Source: a virus. Taken from it: a stretch of DNA of 49,184 bases. The position numbers were made by a program, and so were the translations under genes. The DNA is taken from IMG/VR virus record IMGVR_UViG_3300027561_000001, positions 1 to 49,184 of that record; one strand, written 5' to 3'. Positions 1 through 8,500 of the stretch are shown here, one piece after another (the first letter of the stretch is position 1; each line of letters begins with the position of its first letter). The notes under the pieces were generated by a model. It did not search any database and was not told the DNA's origin. It worked only from the letters and a program-made list of their open reading frames with translations.

Positions 1-346
1 CGCGGTGATCGCTCGGGCTTTCGGCATAGGTCAGGTAGCCGTCAGCGTGGGAGCCGCCCCGGCCGTCATCGCCCGGGCCTTCACCATCCCGCCGCCATCG
101 GTGAGCGTCGGTATCGCTCCGGCGGTCATGGCCTTGGCGTTCACGATGCCGCCAGTCACGGCCGACGGTGGCGCAGCCGGAGATGCAACCGTGTCCCCGG
201 CGACGATCGCCTTGGCGTTCGCCATCCCCCAGGTCACCGTTGACGCCGAGATCACCCTGCCCGACAAACCCTGGAAGCTGCTCGGCGGCGGCAGCGTGAT
301 TCGCAGTCCCCAGAAGTACCCGAACCGGCGCCCAGGCTGGTCTTGA
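1..346 (+). CDS. Repeat-bearing virion protein, C-terminal part (runs across the window junction)
   Basis: Open reading frame entering from the window start and stopping at TGA 344-346. It contains imperfect repeats of about 19-20 residues of the type PAVIARAFTIPxPSVSVG, rich in Ala, Val and Pro, then a tail ending in PNRRPGW-S. The last codon of the window (GC) plus base 1 (C) gives Ala and the frame continues, so this is the C-terminus of the protein starting at 48382, about 382 residues in total. Repeats of this kind are common in fibre-like or decoration proteins of phages of high-GC bacteria; that role is inferred. At the junction one unit is two residues shorter than its neighbours, which may be natural or an assembly collapse. 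Confidence 0.7.
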   Translation, partial: AVIARAFGIGQVAVSVGAAPAVIARAFTIPPPSVSVGIAPAVMALAFTMPPVTADGGAAGDATVSPATIALAFAIPQVTVDAEITLPDKPWKLLGGGSVIRSPQKYPNRRPGWS

Positions 347-370
347 CCACGACCGTAAACATGGTAGGGT
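343..370 (+). promoter_or_regulatory. Candidate promoter upstream of the terminase gene
   Basis: TTGACC (343-348) and TAGGGT (365-370) are separated by 16 bases, resembling a housekeeping sigma promoter, in the 192-base gap before the terminase start. The -10 is a poor match and no other support is visible. Apart from this I see no gene in 347-538. Confidence 0.25.
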
Positions 371-538
371 GCGGATTCCCAAGGCGTGGCGGCCGGCGGG
401 CGCAGCTTGACAACCATCGACCCAACCCGGGGTCGAGCTGGTTCGTCAAGCGCCGAGGCTCATTGCACAGAGGCTCGCCGGTCGTCACGCCATACCTCGA
501 AATCCCGTGAGAGACCCCAAGCGGGCTACCCTCCGGCC

Positions 539-2440
539 GTGGTCGGCAACGCGCATAACCGAAGCAAGTCGCGTGCCAGCTACCTCAGACGCCAGAACTT
601 CCTCCAGATCTACGCCGAGACCGGTGCCAGCATCGAGGAAGCCTGCGAGCGAGCGCAGGTCCCTTACGGGACTTACATGGGATGGCGCCAGAATCAGAAG
701 CACGAGCGTTTCGCCGAGAAGGTCGACGCCATCAAGCGTCGCAACTACCACAGCATCCAAGACTTCGACGGATCCTTCGTCAGTTTCCGCCAGGTCTACC
801 TCGGGATGGAGACGCCGGCCTTCCAGCAGGTCATCGCCGATGCCATCGAGCACGCCCGACCCGGCGAAGTCACCCTCGTCTTGATCCCGCCCGAGCACGG
901 CAAGACGACCCTGCTCGAAGACTGGTGCACCTACAAGCTGGTCACCGACCCCAGCTTCCGCATTACGGTCGCCTCCGAGAAGGTCGATCACGGGGTCAAA
1001 GTGCTGTCCCGCGTGCGTGAACGTCTGGAGGCCCACGGCCCCACTCCCCACATCACCAGAGACTTCGGTGGATTCGAGCCTGAGGGCTCCAAGGCCGACC
1101 AGGAGTGGAGCCTCAAACGCTTCAACATCGCCCAGAAGCGATACTCGGACGAGCGCGACTACTCGATGTCCTGCGTCGGCATGACTGGTGGCGTCCAGGG
1201 CACCCGCTGCGACCTGCTGGTTCTCGACGACATTCAGGACATCAAGTCCACCGAGCTGTCCAAGAAATACTTCTCGATCGTCACCCAGAGCTTCCTCTCC
1301 CGGCCGTCGATGTTCGGCCGCACCGTCATCATCGGTACCCGAGTCGACGAGTGGGACACCTACCGCCTGCTCATGGAAGCCGAGATCCCTGACCAGATCG
1401 TCAAGATCCCCGCCTACGACCTCGATCGTTCCCCGCACTGGCCAGCCCCCTCCAAGAAACCGACCCTTGACGACCCTGCTACCTGGGCGCCGGAAGGTGT
1501 CGAGTTCCTGTGGCCCGAGATGTACGACCAGGAAGAGCGCGGCGGAATGGTGACCCCGGGTCTGCATCGTTTCCGCTATGCCGCTCTGCGTCACCGTGTT
1601 GGTGAACCGGTCTGGTGGCGCATCTACATGCAGAAGCCCGAGGCGGCCTCGGCGATGACCTTCGACGAGCCGACCACCGAGGCCATGAAAGACGAGCATC
1701 GTTCGGTCATCGCCGACGCGCGCCCACTCACGTCCTTCGACTCGGAGCAGATCCCCAAGGCCGAGAAGCGGCCAGTGCCCATCATCATCACCGTGGACCC
1801 CGCGGTCGGCGGCGGTAACGGCGTCCTGGCGGCAGCCAGCCGGCCCAAGGTGCTGGAGGTGATGCACGTCCGGCTCGATTACGGACTCACCAAGTTCTCC
1901 CAGATCGTGCAGATTCTCGAAGAGGAGTGCTTCCGCTACACCACCCCCGACAGCTTCATCAGTGAAGTGGTCGTCGAGCAGAACGCCTTCCAGAAGGGAC
2001 TCCTGGAGGACGACCGGATGATGGAGCTACAGCAACGCTTCGGCTTCCGGCTGATTCCCCACACCACCAACCGCAACAAGGCCGATCCCGACCTTGGCAT
2101 CCCGTCGATGCCGGCGGCGATGATCCGGCGCGAGATCACGATCCCCTGGTCTGACGAGGAATCGACCACCAACATGGGGATGCTGCTCGATCAGCTCCAC
2201 ATCTGGCGGCCGTGGATGGCCGGCAACCGCCCCGGGGGCAGGAACAAATACGTCTCCGGCAGGGATTCGATCCCCCAGGATCTCGTCATGACCCTCTGGT
2301 TCGCCTACCGACAGTGGCGCGCCACCCGTGACACCCCCTCGTATCCGTCACCCGATGTAGCATCCTGGCGTTCCTCGGCGTCGCCTCTGCGTCGTCGTAG
2401 GGTGTCGGTGGCCCGCAGGCCCTCTCGGGCGCGGAGGTAG
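539..2440 (+). CDS. terL: Terminase large subunit (packaging ATPase/nuclease)
   Basis: DNA-packaging motor: it cuts the concatemer and pumps DNA through the portal using ATP. Numbered from the GTG at 539 (633 residues), an N-terminal helix-turn-helix-like segment (IYAETGASIEEACERAQVPYG) resembles a small-terminase domain. The Walker A-like loop PPEHGKTT is near residues 117-124 (Lys122), the Walker B stretch DLLVLDDIQD at 225-234, and the RNase H-like nuclease site begins with Asp420 in IITVDPAVGG, followed by VVEQNAF. The C-terminus is very Arg-rich. The frame stays open up to 386, but the sequence upstream of 539 looks non-coding, so GTG 539 is preferred although no clear ribosome site is seen. 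The portal gene follows after 6 bases. No separate small terminase gene was found. Confidence 0.9.
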   Translation: MVGNAHNRSKSRASYLRRQNFLQIYAETGASIEEACERAQVPYGTYMGWRQNQKHERFAEKVDAIKRRNYHSIQDFDGSFVSFRQVYLGMETPAFQQVIADAIEHARPGEVTLVLIPPEHGKTTLLEDWCTYKLVTDPSFRITVASEKVDHGVKVLSRVRERLEAHGPTPHITRDFGGFEPEGSKADQEWSLKRFNIAQKRYSDERDYSMSCVGMTGGVQGTRCDLLVLDDIQDIKSTELSKKYFSIVTQSFLSRPSMFGRTVIIGTRVDEWDTYRLLMEAEIPDQIVKIPAYDLDRSPHWPAPSKKPTLDDPATWAPEGVEFLWPEMYDQEERGGMVTPGLHRFRYAALRHRVGEPVWWRIYMQKPEAASAMTFDEPTTEAMKDEHRSVIADARPLTSFDSEQIPKAEKRPVPIIITVDPAVGGGNGVLAAASRPKVLEVMHVRLDYGLTKFSQIVQILEEECFRYTTPDSFISEVVVEQNAFQKGLLEDDRMMELQQRFGFRLIPHTTNRNKADPDLGIPSMPAAMIRREITIPWSDEESTTNMGMLLDQLHIWRPWMAGNRPGGRNKYVSGRDSIPQDLVMTLWFAYRQWRATRDTPSYPSPDVASWRSSASPLRRRRVSVARRPSRARR

Positions 2441-2446
2441 GCGACC

Positions 2447-4306
2447 TTGAGCTGGACGATCCAGCAGATCAGCGAAGAGATGGCCAGGCGGCGGTCGGCT
2501 CAGGAGCCACTCATCCAGCGGATGCTCTCGGTGCGCGACCGCTACGACGCCGACGTGGTGGTCCCGGTCGCTGACACCGACGACGACGTGCCGATGGACG
2601 GGCTCCAGCCCCTACTCATCGCCGAGGCCGTCGATCACAGTGCTGTCTACGCCGCCCAGGCGCCACCCAACATCTTCGTGCCGGCCATCGACGCCACCAA
2701 GGAGTCCGGCGTGCGCTCCTCCGATTACGCCTCGCGCCGCCGCAAGGCCCTCTACTACTCATGGGATAAGTCCTGGTGGGAGATGGTCTTCGGCCGCTTC
2801 TACCGCCACTTGGCCGCCTATGCCGTCAGTGCCTTGGTAGTCGAGCTGGACGAGGCCAACAAGTGCCCCAAGTTCACGACCCGCGATCCCCTCACTGCGT
2901 ATCCCGAGCCGAAGGCCCCTGAAGACCTGACGATGCCGATCAACGTCGGCTTCATCAAAGGCAAGAGTCTCGACTGGCTGCACGCCCACTGGCCCGAGAC
3001 CCGAGACCGCTTCCCCCGGGGCTCCGGCTACGCCGCGCAGACCTCGGCTGAAGGCGAAATCTGGGATCTGGTCGAGTGGTGCGACGAGAACGAGACCGTG
3101 CTCGGGGTGCTTGGCCCCCGGGACGTGTACCACTCGTGGACCTCTGAGCCCATCAAGTGGGCCTGGGAACTGGGCCGCTACCCGAACATGCTCGGCCGCT
3201 GTCCCGCCGTATGCCCGAGACGGGTCACGCTCAGTCGTATCGCCAGCCAGATCGCCAACCTCACCGGCCATGTCGATCTCATGGCCAAGCTCATGTACCT
3301 CGACATCCGGGCCACCGAGCGCAGCATCTTCCCTGACCGCTACATCCTCGCCAAGACCGGTCAGAACCCGCGCTTGGCCGGCGGTCAGTGGCTCGACGGC
3401 GCCACCGGCGAAGTCAACTTGGTGACCGACGCCGACCTGATCGGGAACCTGCCAGCCACGCCTGACCCCAACAATAAGGTCACGATGGATCGCCTGGAGC
3501 GCAACTTCCGCGTATCCTCCGGGCTGATCCCCCAGGCTGGCGGGGAGACCTACGGCGCCCTTCGAACCGGTCGGGGGATCGACGCCCTCATGGGCGCGGC
3601 GCTCGACCCCAAGACCTCCGAGCTGCACCACATCGCCGAGCGCTATCTGGGCGAGGTCAACGAGCTGCTGCTGCTCGGCTATCGCAAGACGTGGGGCAGC
3701 CGCACGTTCTCGGTCTACAGCCCGCTCGACCCGGGTGCCATCAGCTTCACGCCCAACGAGCACATCGAGTTGAACCAGGACAACGAGCCGTTCCTCGACA
3801 ACGCCGTCTACTACCCGATCCCGGGCATGGACGACATCAACGCCACCCAGGTGATCGGCCAGATGATGGGCGCCGAGCTGACCTCAAAGCGCGGTGCCCG
3901 CCGGATGCACCCTCACGTCAAAGACCCCGAGGGCGAGGAACGTCAACTCCTCGTCGAAGCCATCCAGTCGATGGAACTGGCGGCGCTCGGCACCCGCGCC
4001 AGCACACCCCCAGGCATCCCGCCCGAGGACATGGCCCGCATGGAGGAGCTGGTCGCCGAAGGCAAGTCGCTCAGCCAGGCGATACTTCAGGCCAGCAAGG
4101 AAGCCCAGGAACGACAAGCCGCGATCCCAGAAGAGCAACCGGGCGCGCCGCCGGGTGCGGAGCAGATGCCAGGGCTCGCTAACCCCGGCGAAGGCATGGA
4201 AGCCGGAAGCATGGCGCAAGGCATGATCTCCCCCGGCGGCACCAACCTCGAACGAATGCGCGAACTCATCGGCGCGGTCCAAGCGCCACCACAAGGAGGA
4301 CCCTGA
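2447..4306 (+). CDS. Portal protein
   Basis: Dodecameric ring at the capsid vertex through which DNA enters and leaves. The 619-residue length, the position right after the terminase and the pattern (N-terminal RDRYDADVVVP, many aromatic residues in the first 150, then a long helical region with GLIPQAGGETYGALRTG) fit podovirus-type portals. The C-terminal 120 residues are Pro, Ala and Gln rich and probably disordered. The start is TTG at 2447, chosen because GGAGGT lies at 2432-2437. The stop overlaps the next ATG (TGATG). Confidence 0.8.
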   Translation: MSWTIQQISEEMARRRSAQEPLIQRMLSVRDRYDADVVVPVADTDDDVPMDGLQPLLIAEAVDHSAVYAAQAPPNIFVPAIDATKESGVRSSDYASRRRKALYYSWDKSWWEMVFGRFYRHLAAYAVSALVVELDEANKCPKFTTRDPLTAYPEPKAPEDLTMPINVGFIKGKSLDWLHAHWPETRDRFPRGSGYAAQTSAEGEIWDLVEWCDENETVLGVLGPRDVYHSWTSEPIKWAWELGRYPNMLGRCPAVCPRRVTLSRIASQIANLTGHVDLMAKLMYLDIRATERSIFPDRYILAKTGQNPRLAGGQWLDGATGEVNLVTDADLIGNLPATPDPNNKVTMDRLERNFRVSSGLIPQAGGETYGALRTGRGIDALMGAALDPKTSELHHIAERYLGEVNELLLLGYRKTWGSRTFSVYSPLDPGAISFTPNEHIELNQDNEPFLDNAVYYPIPGMDDINATQVIGQMMGAELTSKRGARRMHPHVKDPEGEERQLLVEAIQSMELAALGTRASTPPGIPPEDMARMEELVAEGKSLSQAILQASKEAQERQAAIPEEQPGAPPGAEQMPGLANPGEGMEAGSMAQGMISPGGTNLERMRELIGAVQAPPQGGP

Positions 4307-4488
4307 TGGCCAACAGATCAACCGCGAGGGCCAAGGCGGCCGCCGCCGGCATCACCAAGAAGGCGCCCGCCAAGGCTGTCGCCGCCAAGAAGAAGGGTCG
4401 CAAGAAGCCCATGCCGGCGCGGTCCAACAAGGGCGGCCTCCTGCGAGGTAAGGCTCGGGCGGCGGTGGCCAAGACCTACGGGCACTGA
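4306..4488 (+). CDS. Small Lys/Ala-rich basic protein
   Basis: A 60-residue protein made almost entirely of Ala, Lys and Arg (for example KKAPAKAVAAKKKGRKK), like the tails of bacterial histone-like proteins. It overlaps the portal stop and the next start by one base each, so translation is probably coupled. Its place between portal and the giant virion protein suggests a virion-associated or DNA-binding role; this is inference from composition and position. Confidence 0.7.
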   Translation: MANRSTARAKAAAAGITKKAPAKAVAAKKKGRKKPMPARSNKGGLLRGKARAAVAKTYGH

Positions 4489-4817
4489 TGCCACGCGAAC
4501 GCGACAAGCCCCGACGCCGACCCAAGCCCGCCTACCCGAAGGTAGGCAGCGGTGAGGACTTCCCGGCACGTCGCCCCGGCACCAAGGTCGGCGAGGGACC
4601 CCGAGGCCGACAGGTCAAACAGTCGACCCGTACCACCCAGGCCCGCCGCACCAAGGCCCGACGACGGTTCGAAGCCGATCCGCTTGAGCCGTCCCGGGGC
4701 CGCAACGTCACCCCGTTGCCGAACTGGCAGTACGGCAAACCCACCGGCAGAAGGCAGGCCCCTTTCTCACACGGAGTGAGAGGCAAGCCGACCAAACGCA
4801 ACCCGTGGCCCCTCTGA
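4488..4817 (+). CDS. Small Arg/Pro-rich basic protein
   Basis: A 109-residue protein, strongly basic and rich in Arg, Pro, Gly and Lys, probably disordered. No known domain is recognised. Start and stop overlap the neighbouring genes by one base (TGATG). It is the second of four consecutive small basic proteins; virion association is inferred from location. Confidence 0.65.
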   Translation: MPRERDKPRRRPKPAYPKVGSGEDFPARRPGTKVGEGPRGRQVKQSTRTTQARRTKARRRFEADPLEPSRGRNVTPLPNWQYGKPTGRRQAPFSHGVRGKPTKRNPWPL

Positions 4818-4954
4818 TGCCAGTTCGCAGGGTTCGCGGCGGGTGGCAGTGGGGTTCCAAAGGCAAGGTCTATCGCTCGAAGGCCAAGGCTGCCGCCCAA
4901 GGCCGAGCCGCGTACGCGCACGGCTACCGACCCAAGAAGGGAAAGAGGAGATGA
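4817..4954 (+). CDS. 45-residue basic protein
   Basis: ATG 4817 overlaps the previous stop and TGA 4952-4954 overlaps the next ATG at 4951. The product begins MPVRRVRGGWQWGSKGKVYR and ends in GYRPKKGKRR. The WQWGSKGKVY segment followed by KAKAAAQGRAAYAHGY is a pattern I associate with small phage proteins near portal genes, but I cannot name a family. The frame and overlaps fit the operon well. Confidence 0.65.
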   Translation: MPVRRVRGGWQWGSKGKVYRSKAKAAAQGRAAYAHGYRPKKGKRR

Positions 4955-5088
4955 AGCCCAAGCGCAAGCCCCGCGAGCACGTCCTGACCAAGGACTGCTG
5001 GTGCCAGCCCAGGGTCATCAAGGTCGCCAGGCAGGGGAAGAAGGGCCAGCTCGTCAGGCAACAGCGCGAGGTCGTCGGCGAGGGCTGA
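4951..5088 (+). CDS. 45-residue basic protein with DCWC motif
   Basis: Begins MKPKRKPREHVLTKDCWCQP. The Asp-Cys-Trp-Cys-x-Pro-Arg-Val core resembles short phage proteins that may bind a metal through the Cys pair and neighbouring residues. The start at 4951 is preferred to the longer open frame from 4843 because AAGAGGAG lies just upstream and it overlaps the previous stop. The stop overlaps the next ATG. Confidence 0.65.
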   Translation: MKPKRKPREHVLTKDCWCQPRVIKVARQGKKGQLVRQQREVVGEG

Positions 5089-5507
5089 TGCCCCGAGCCC
5101 GCACCCAGTCGGGTGCACCAGCTTCCCCTCCTCGTCCCCCGGTAGGCGTGCCCTACGGGGAGGGAGAGCGCGCCCTTGAGGCGCAACGTCGCACCCCTGT
5201 GCCGGCTGGCCCACCCTCGGCACCAGGGGCGGCGGGCGGTGGAGCGGCCGGTGGGGAAGCAGCACCCACCGACCGCTTCGCCCAAGCCGTTGCTGCCGCC
5301 CAGGAGATGGCGCCCCCCGAAGGCGTGCTGGGACAGCCCACCCGCCGCCCGGCCGAGCCGGTGCAGACCGGGTTGATGCCCGGTCAGATCGCCCATCAGG
5401 GACCGGAGTTCCAAGACGCCCTGTTCGATCTGCGGGCTATCGCCGCCGAATACCCCGAGTACCGGGGCCTCCAACGTCTGATCGCTCTCGCCGAGGACCA
5501 GGTGTGA
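5088..5507 (+). CDS. Pro/Ala-rich protein before the giant virion protein
   Basis: 139 residues from ATG 5088, which overlaps the previous stop; the frame is open further upstream but the earlier part looks like shadow sequence. The first 90 residues are low-complexity Pro, Ala and Gly, and the last 40 look folded and helical (FQDALFDLRAIAAEYPEYRG). The TGA overlaps the GTG start of the giant gene (GTGA). Function unknown; possibly a virion or assembly factor. Confidence 0.65.
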   Translation: MPRARTQSGAPASPPRPPVGVPYGEGERALEAQRRTPVPAGPPSAPGAAGGGAAGGEAAPTDRFAQAVAAAQEMAPPEGVLGQPTRRPAEPVQTGLMPGQIAHQGPEFQDALFDLRAIAAEYPEYRGLQRLIALAEDQV

Positions 5508-8500
5508 TCTTCGACGACGTGTTCGGTGAGCTGAGTGCCGTCTCGGCCTACGAGTCCCGCAAGCGACGCGCCCAAGAGGTCGCCAAAGCGATCCACCCGG
5601 CTCACGTCGTGGCGCTCAACAACGCCGCTGACCGGTGGCCGTACATGACCCCGGACGCCGCTATGGGCGCCACCCGTACCAACCGGACCTTGGCCAACGA
5701 GACGTTCGAGATGCTGGGTGAGCTGTCGACGAAACGGTGGATGCGCGACCACCCGGCCGGCATCGGCTACGGCCAGCCGTTGACGACCCCGCAGATGCGC
5801 CGAGCCCGCACCCGCTCAGCCAACCTGCGGGCGCAGGCCAACCAGGGGATCAACTACGCCACGATGCAGGCCCAGCGGGGCGCCGAGGCCAGCCAGACCA
5901 AGGAACTACGCGACCTGGATCTGCTCACCGACGAAGGCGAGCTGCGATCACCGGTGCCGTTGGAGGAGCTGGAGGCGTACAGCAAGCAGGGCGTCCGCCT
6001 CGATCCCCGCATCCAGAAGTTCCGCGAGATCACCGAGATGCTCGCGGGAGGCCAGAACGGCGAATGGCAGGAGGTACCGTTTGTGCTGCCGGAGGGTGGT
6101 GCCGGCAGATACCGGCCGCCCGTCGAAGGCGGTGAAGGTGGCTTCTTCCGCCCTGAGCCCGGCGTCGAAGGCGCCAACGTACTTCAAGCTCTGGGCCGGC
6201 TCGGGGGTCGAGTCGGCAACATCCGACTCCCCCAGCTCCAGCTCCCCGGTGCTGGTCCGTCACCCGGCGAACTCACTCGTCAGACCGCGGGGCCATCATC
6301 GGTGCAGGACGTGGTGCGCACCGGCTCGATGGCGATGGACTTCCCGGTCCAAGAGGCGGTCGGCCAGTTCCGCAACGCCTACGGCTGGGCGCACGGCAAG
6401 GATGTGTCCTGGGCCGAGCCCCAATCAGACTTCCTGATCCAGATGCAGACCGGCAAAGAGGCCGGCAACGGGTTCCTGGTCGACCTCGAATCCGAGGTGG
6501 CAAAGGAACGCCGTCGCCGTGAGGCCGAACGAGGTCAGATCCACGGCCACAACATCTCGGTGGGCCGCTGGGTGGCCGACGCGCTGCCATTCGCCCCCGA
6601 CACCAAGCCGTGGATGCTCATGTCGGGCATCGTCGACCTCGGCGTCCAGACCGCCGATCCGACCGCCGCCGCCCTCGGGGCGGCAGGCAAAGCCGGCCGG
6701 GCGCGTGATCTGTTCGCCAATCCCGAGCTGTACGAGAAAGCGGGCCTGTACGCCGGGCTACGGCGCACGTTTGCCGGCCCTGACGTGGCCAAGGCCCTCA
6801 ACTCGGACCGGGGCGCGCGTGCCGTCTCCTGGCTGACCGAACACACCGATCCCTACGAAATCTGGGCGGGCCTGAACCGCAAGGTCAACAACGACGTGGC
6901 AGTTCGGCTCGCCGACACCCGCAGTGCCGCCGACACCCGGCGCATCCTTGAGACCGAGCTGGGTAAGGGCGGGCTCCGGGCGCCCTCGACGTTCTACGGC
7001 GCTGGCATCGACCCCTTGACCGGCCAAGGTCTGTTGCACGGAACCCCAGTGAAGCGACCCAAGGTGATGCCGATACGGGGGCCGATCGAGGCCGACGACG
7101 GTGACTTGATCGGCCGTGAGATCGAAGCCTTCCTCCACAACGCCGGTGGCACTGACGAAGAGATCGCCAAGCATGTCGGCGGCGTCATGCGCGCGGGCAA
7201 GTCCCGCGAGCGCCTCAACGCCTCGATCCGCGACGCGTTGCGGGCTACTGACGGCATCCTCGCCCGAGGTGGGATCGACGATCCCGTGCTCCGCTCCGAG
7301 CTGACCCGTCTCCATGCCTCGGCCACCGAGGAGGGCTCGAAGACGTGGATCGACCTGACGACCGCCCAGCGTCAGACCGACGACATCATCAACGTGGGCG
7401 GCGATGCCGTCGAGGATCTGCCGGTGCGGCTCTACAACGAGTACGCCCCCAAGTATCTGAAGCTGCCCGACGCTCGCCGCATCCGCCGGCTCGTGTCCGA
7501 TCACGAGCGAACCATGATGCTCGTCGCCAAGCAGTCAGGCGAAGCTAAGGGCGAGCTGCGCTGGCCGATCGCTGCGCTCGAAGCCATCCAGAACGAGATC
7601 TGGAAGCCGGTCATGCTCGCCACTCGCATCGCCTGGCCGATCCGGGTGATCGGCGAAGAGCAAGTCCGCATGGCGGTGGCCGGCTACGACTCGATGTTCA
7701 ATCACCCGGTCTCGTTCCTGGCTGGGGCCATCGGCAAGAAGAAGGGCGAAGGCATCGCCGACAACTTCCTGCGCGAGGCCGCCTCGCAGACCGGGGCGAT
7801 CACCAGGGCTCATGGCCACTGGATCGAGCGGGCGGTGGCGAACGGCCGTCGCAAGACCTACACGAAGGGACCGCACGAGGCGCGCGCCTACCGACGGGCG
7901 TTGGCTTCGGAGACCGCCCGGCTCGCCAACGACCCGATCGCCTCCGAGGTCGCCAAGGCCGAGTCGCTCGACGACGTGAAGGAATGGTTCAAGCGCGGTG
8001 CCGGCCAGAAGTTCCACGGCGATCTGGTCAAGGAAGACCCCCGTAGGTTCGGCACCCCCGAACAGGCCGACGCCTACATCGAAGGGGTGGAGCGACGCAT
8101 CCGCCAGCAGACTGGCGGCCACGAAGACATGCTCGAAGCGGTGCGGACCGGCAAGTTCCGGGGCTCCAGCATCATCGACGAGCAAGGCAACCTCGACAAG
8201 GACGTGCTCAAGGGGATCGACGAGATCATCCCCGAGTACGGCCCCGCCAAGATCGTCGGCGACGAGTGGCACTCACTGCGCGACACCCAGGATCTCAAGG
8301 GGCTCGTCCAGTCGTGGGACCGGACCGTCGACAAGGCTTTCGGCTGGCTGATGACCTACGAGACCAACTGGCTGTCCCGGGTGCCCACCTTCTCCCAGTC
8401 CTACTGGCAGGAAGCCGAGCGGCTCCTCCCTCACGCCGACGAGGCGGCCAAGCAGCGGGCGATCGCCACCGCCGAACGGTGGATCGCCGGGCCGGACCGA

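Noticed and set aside
485-1867. Long leftward open frame opposite the terminase
   Set aside because: It mirrors the terminase codon pattern on the other strand, as expected in high-GC DNA, and carries no recognisable motif.
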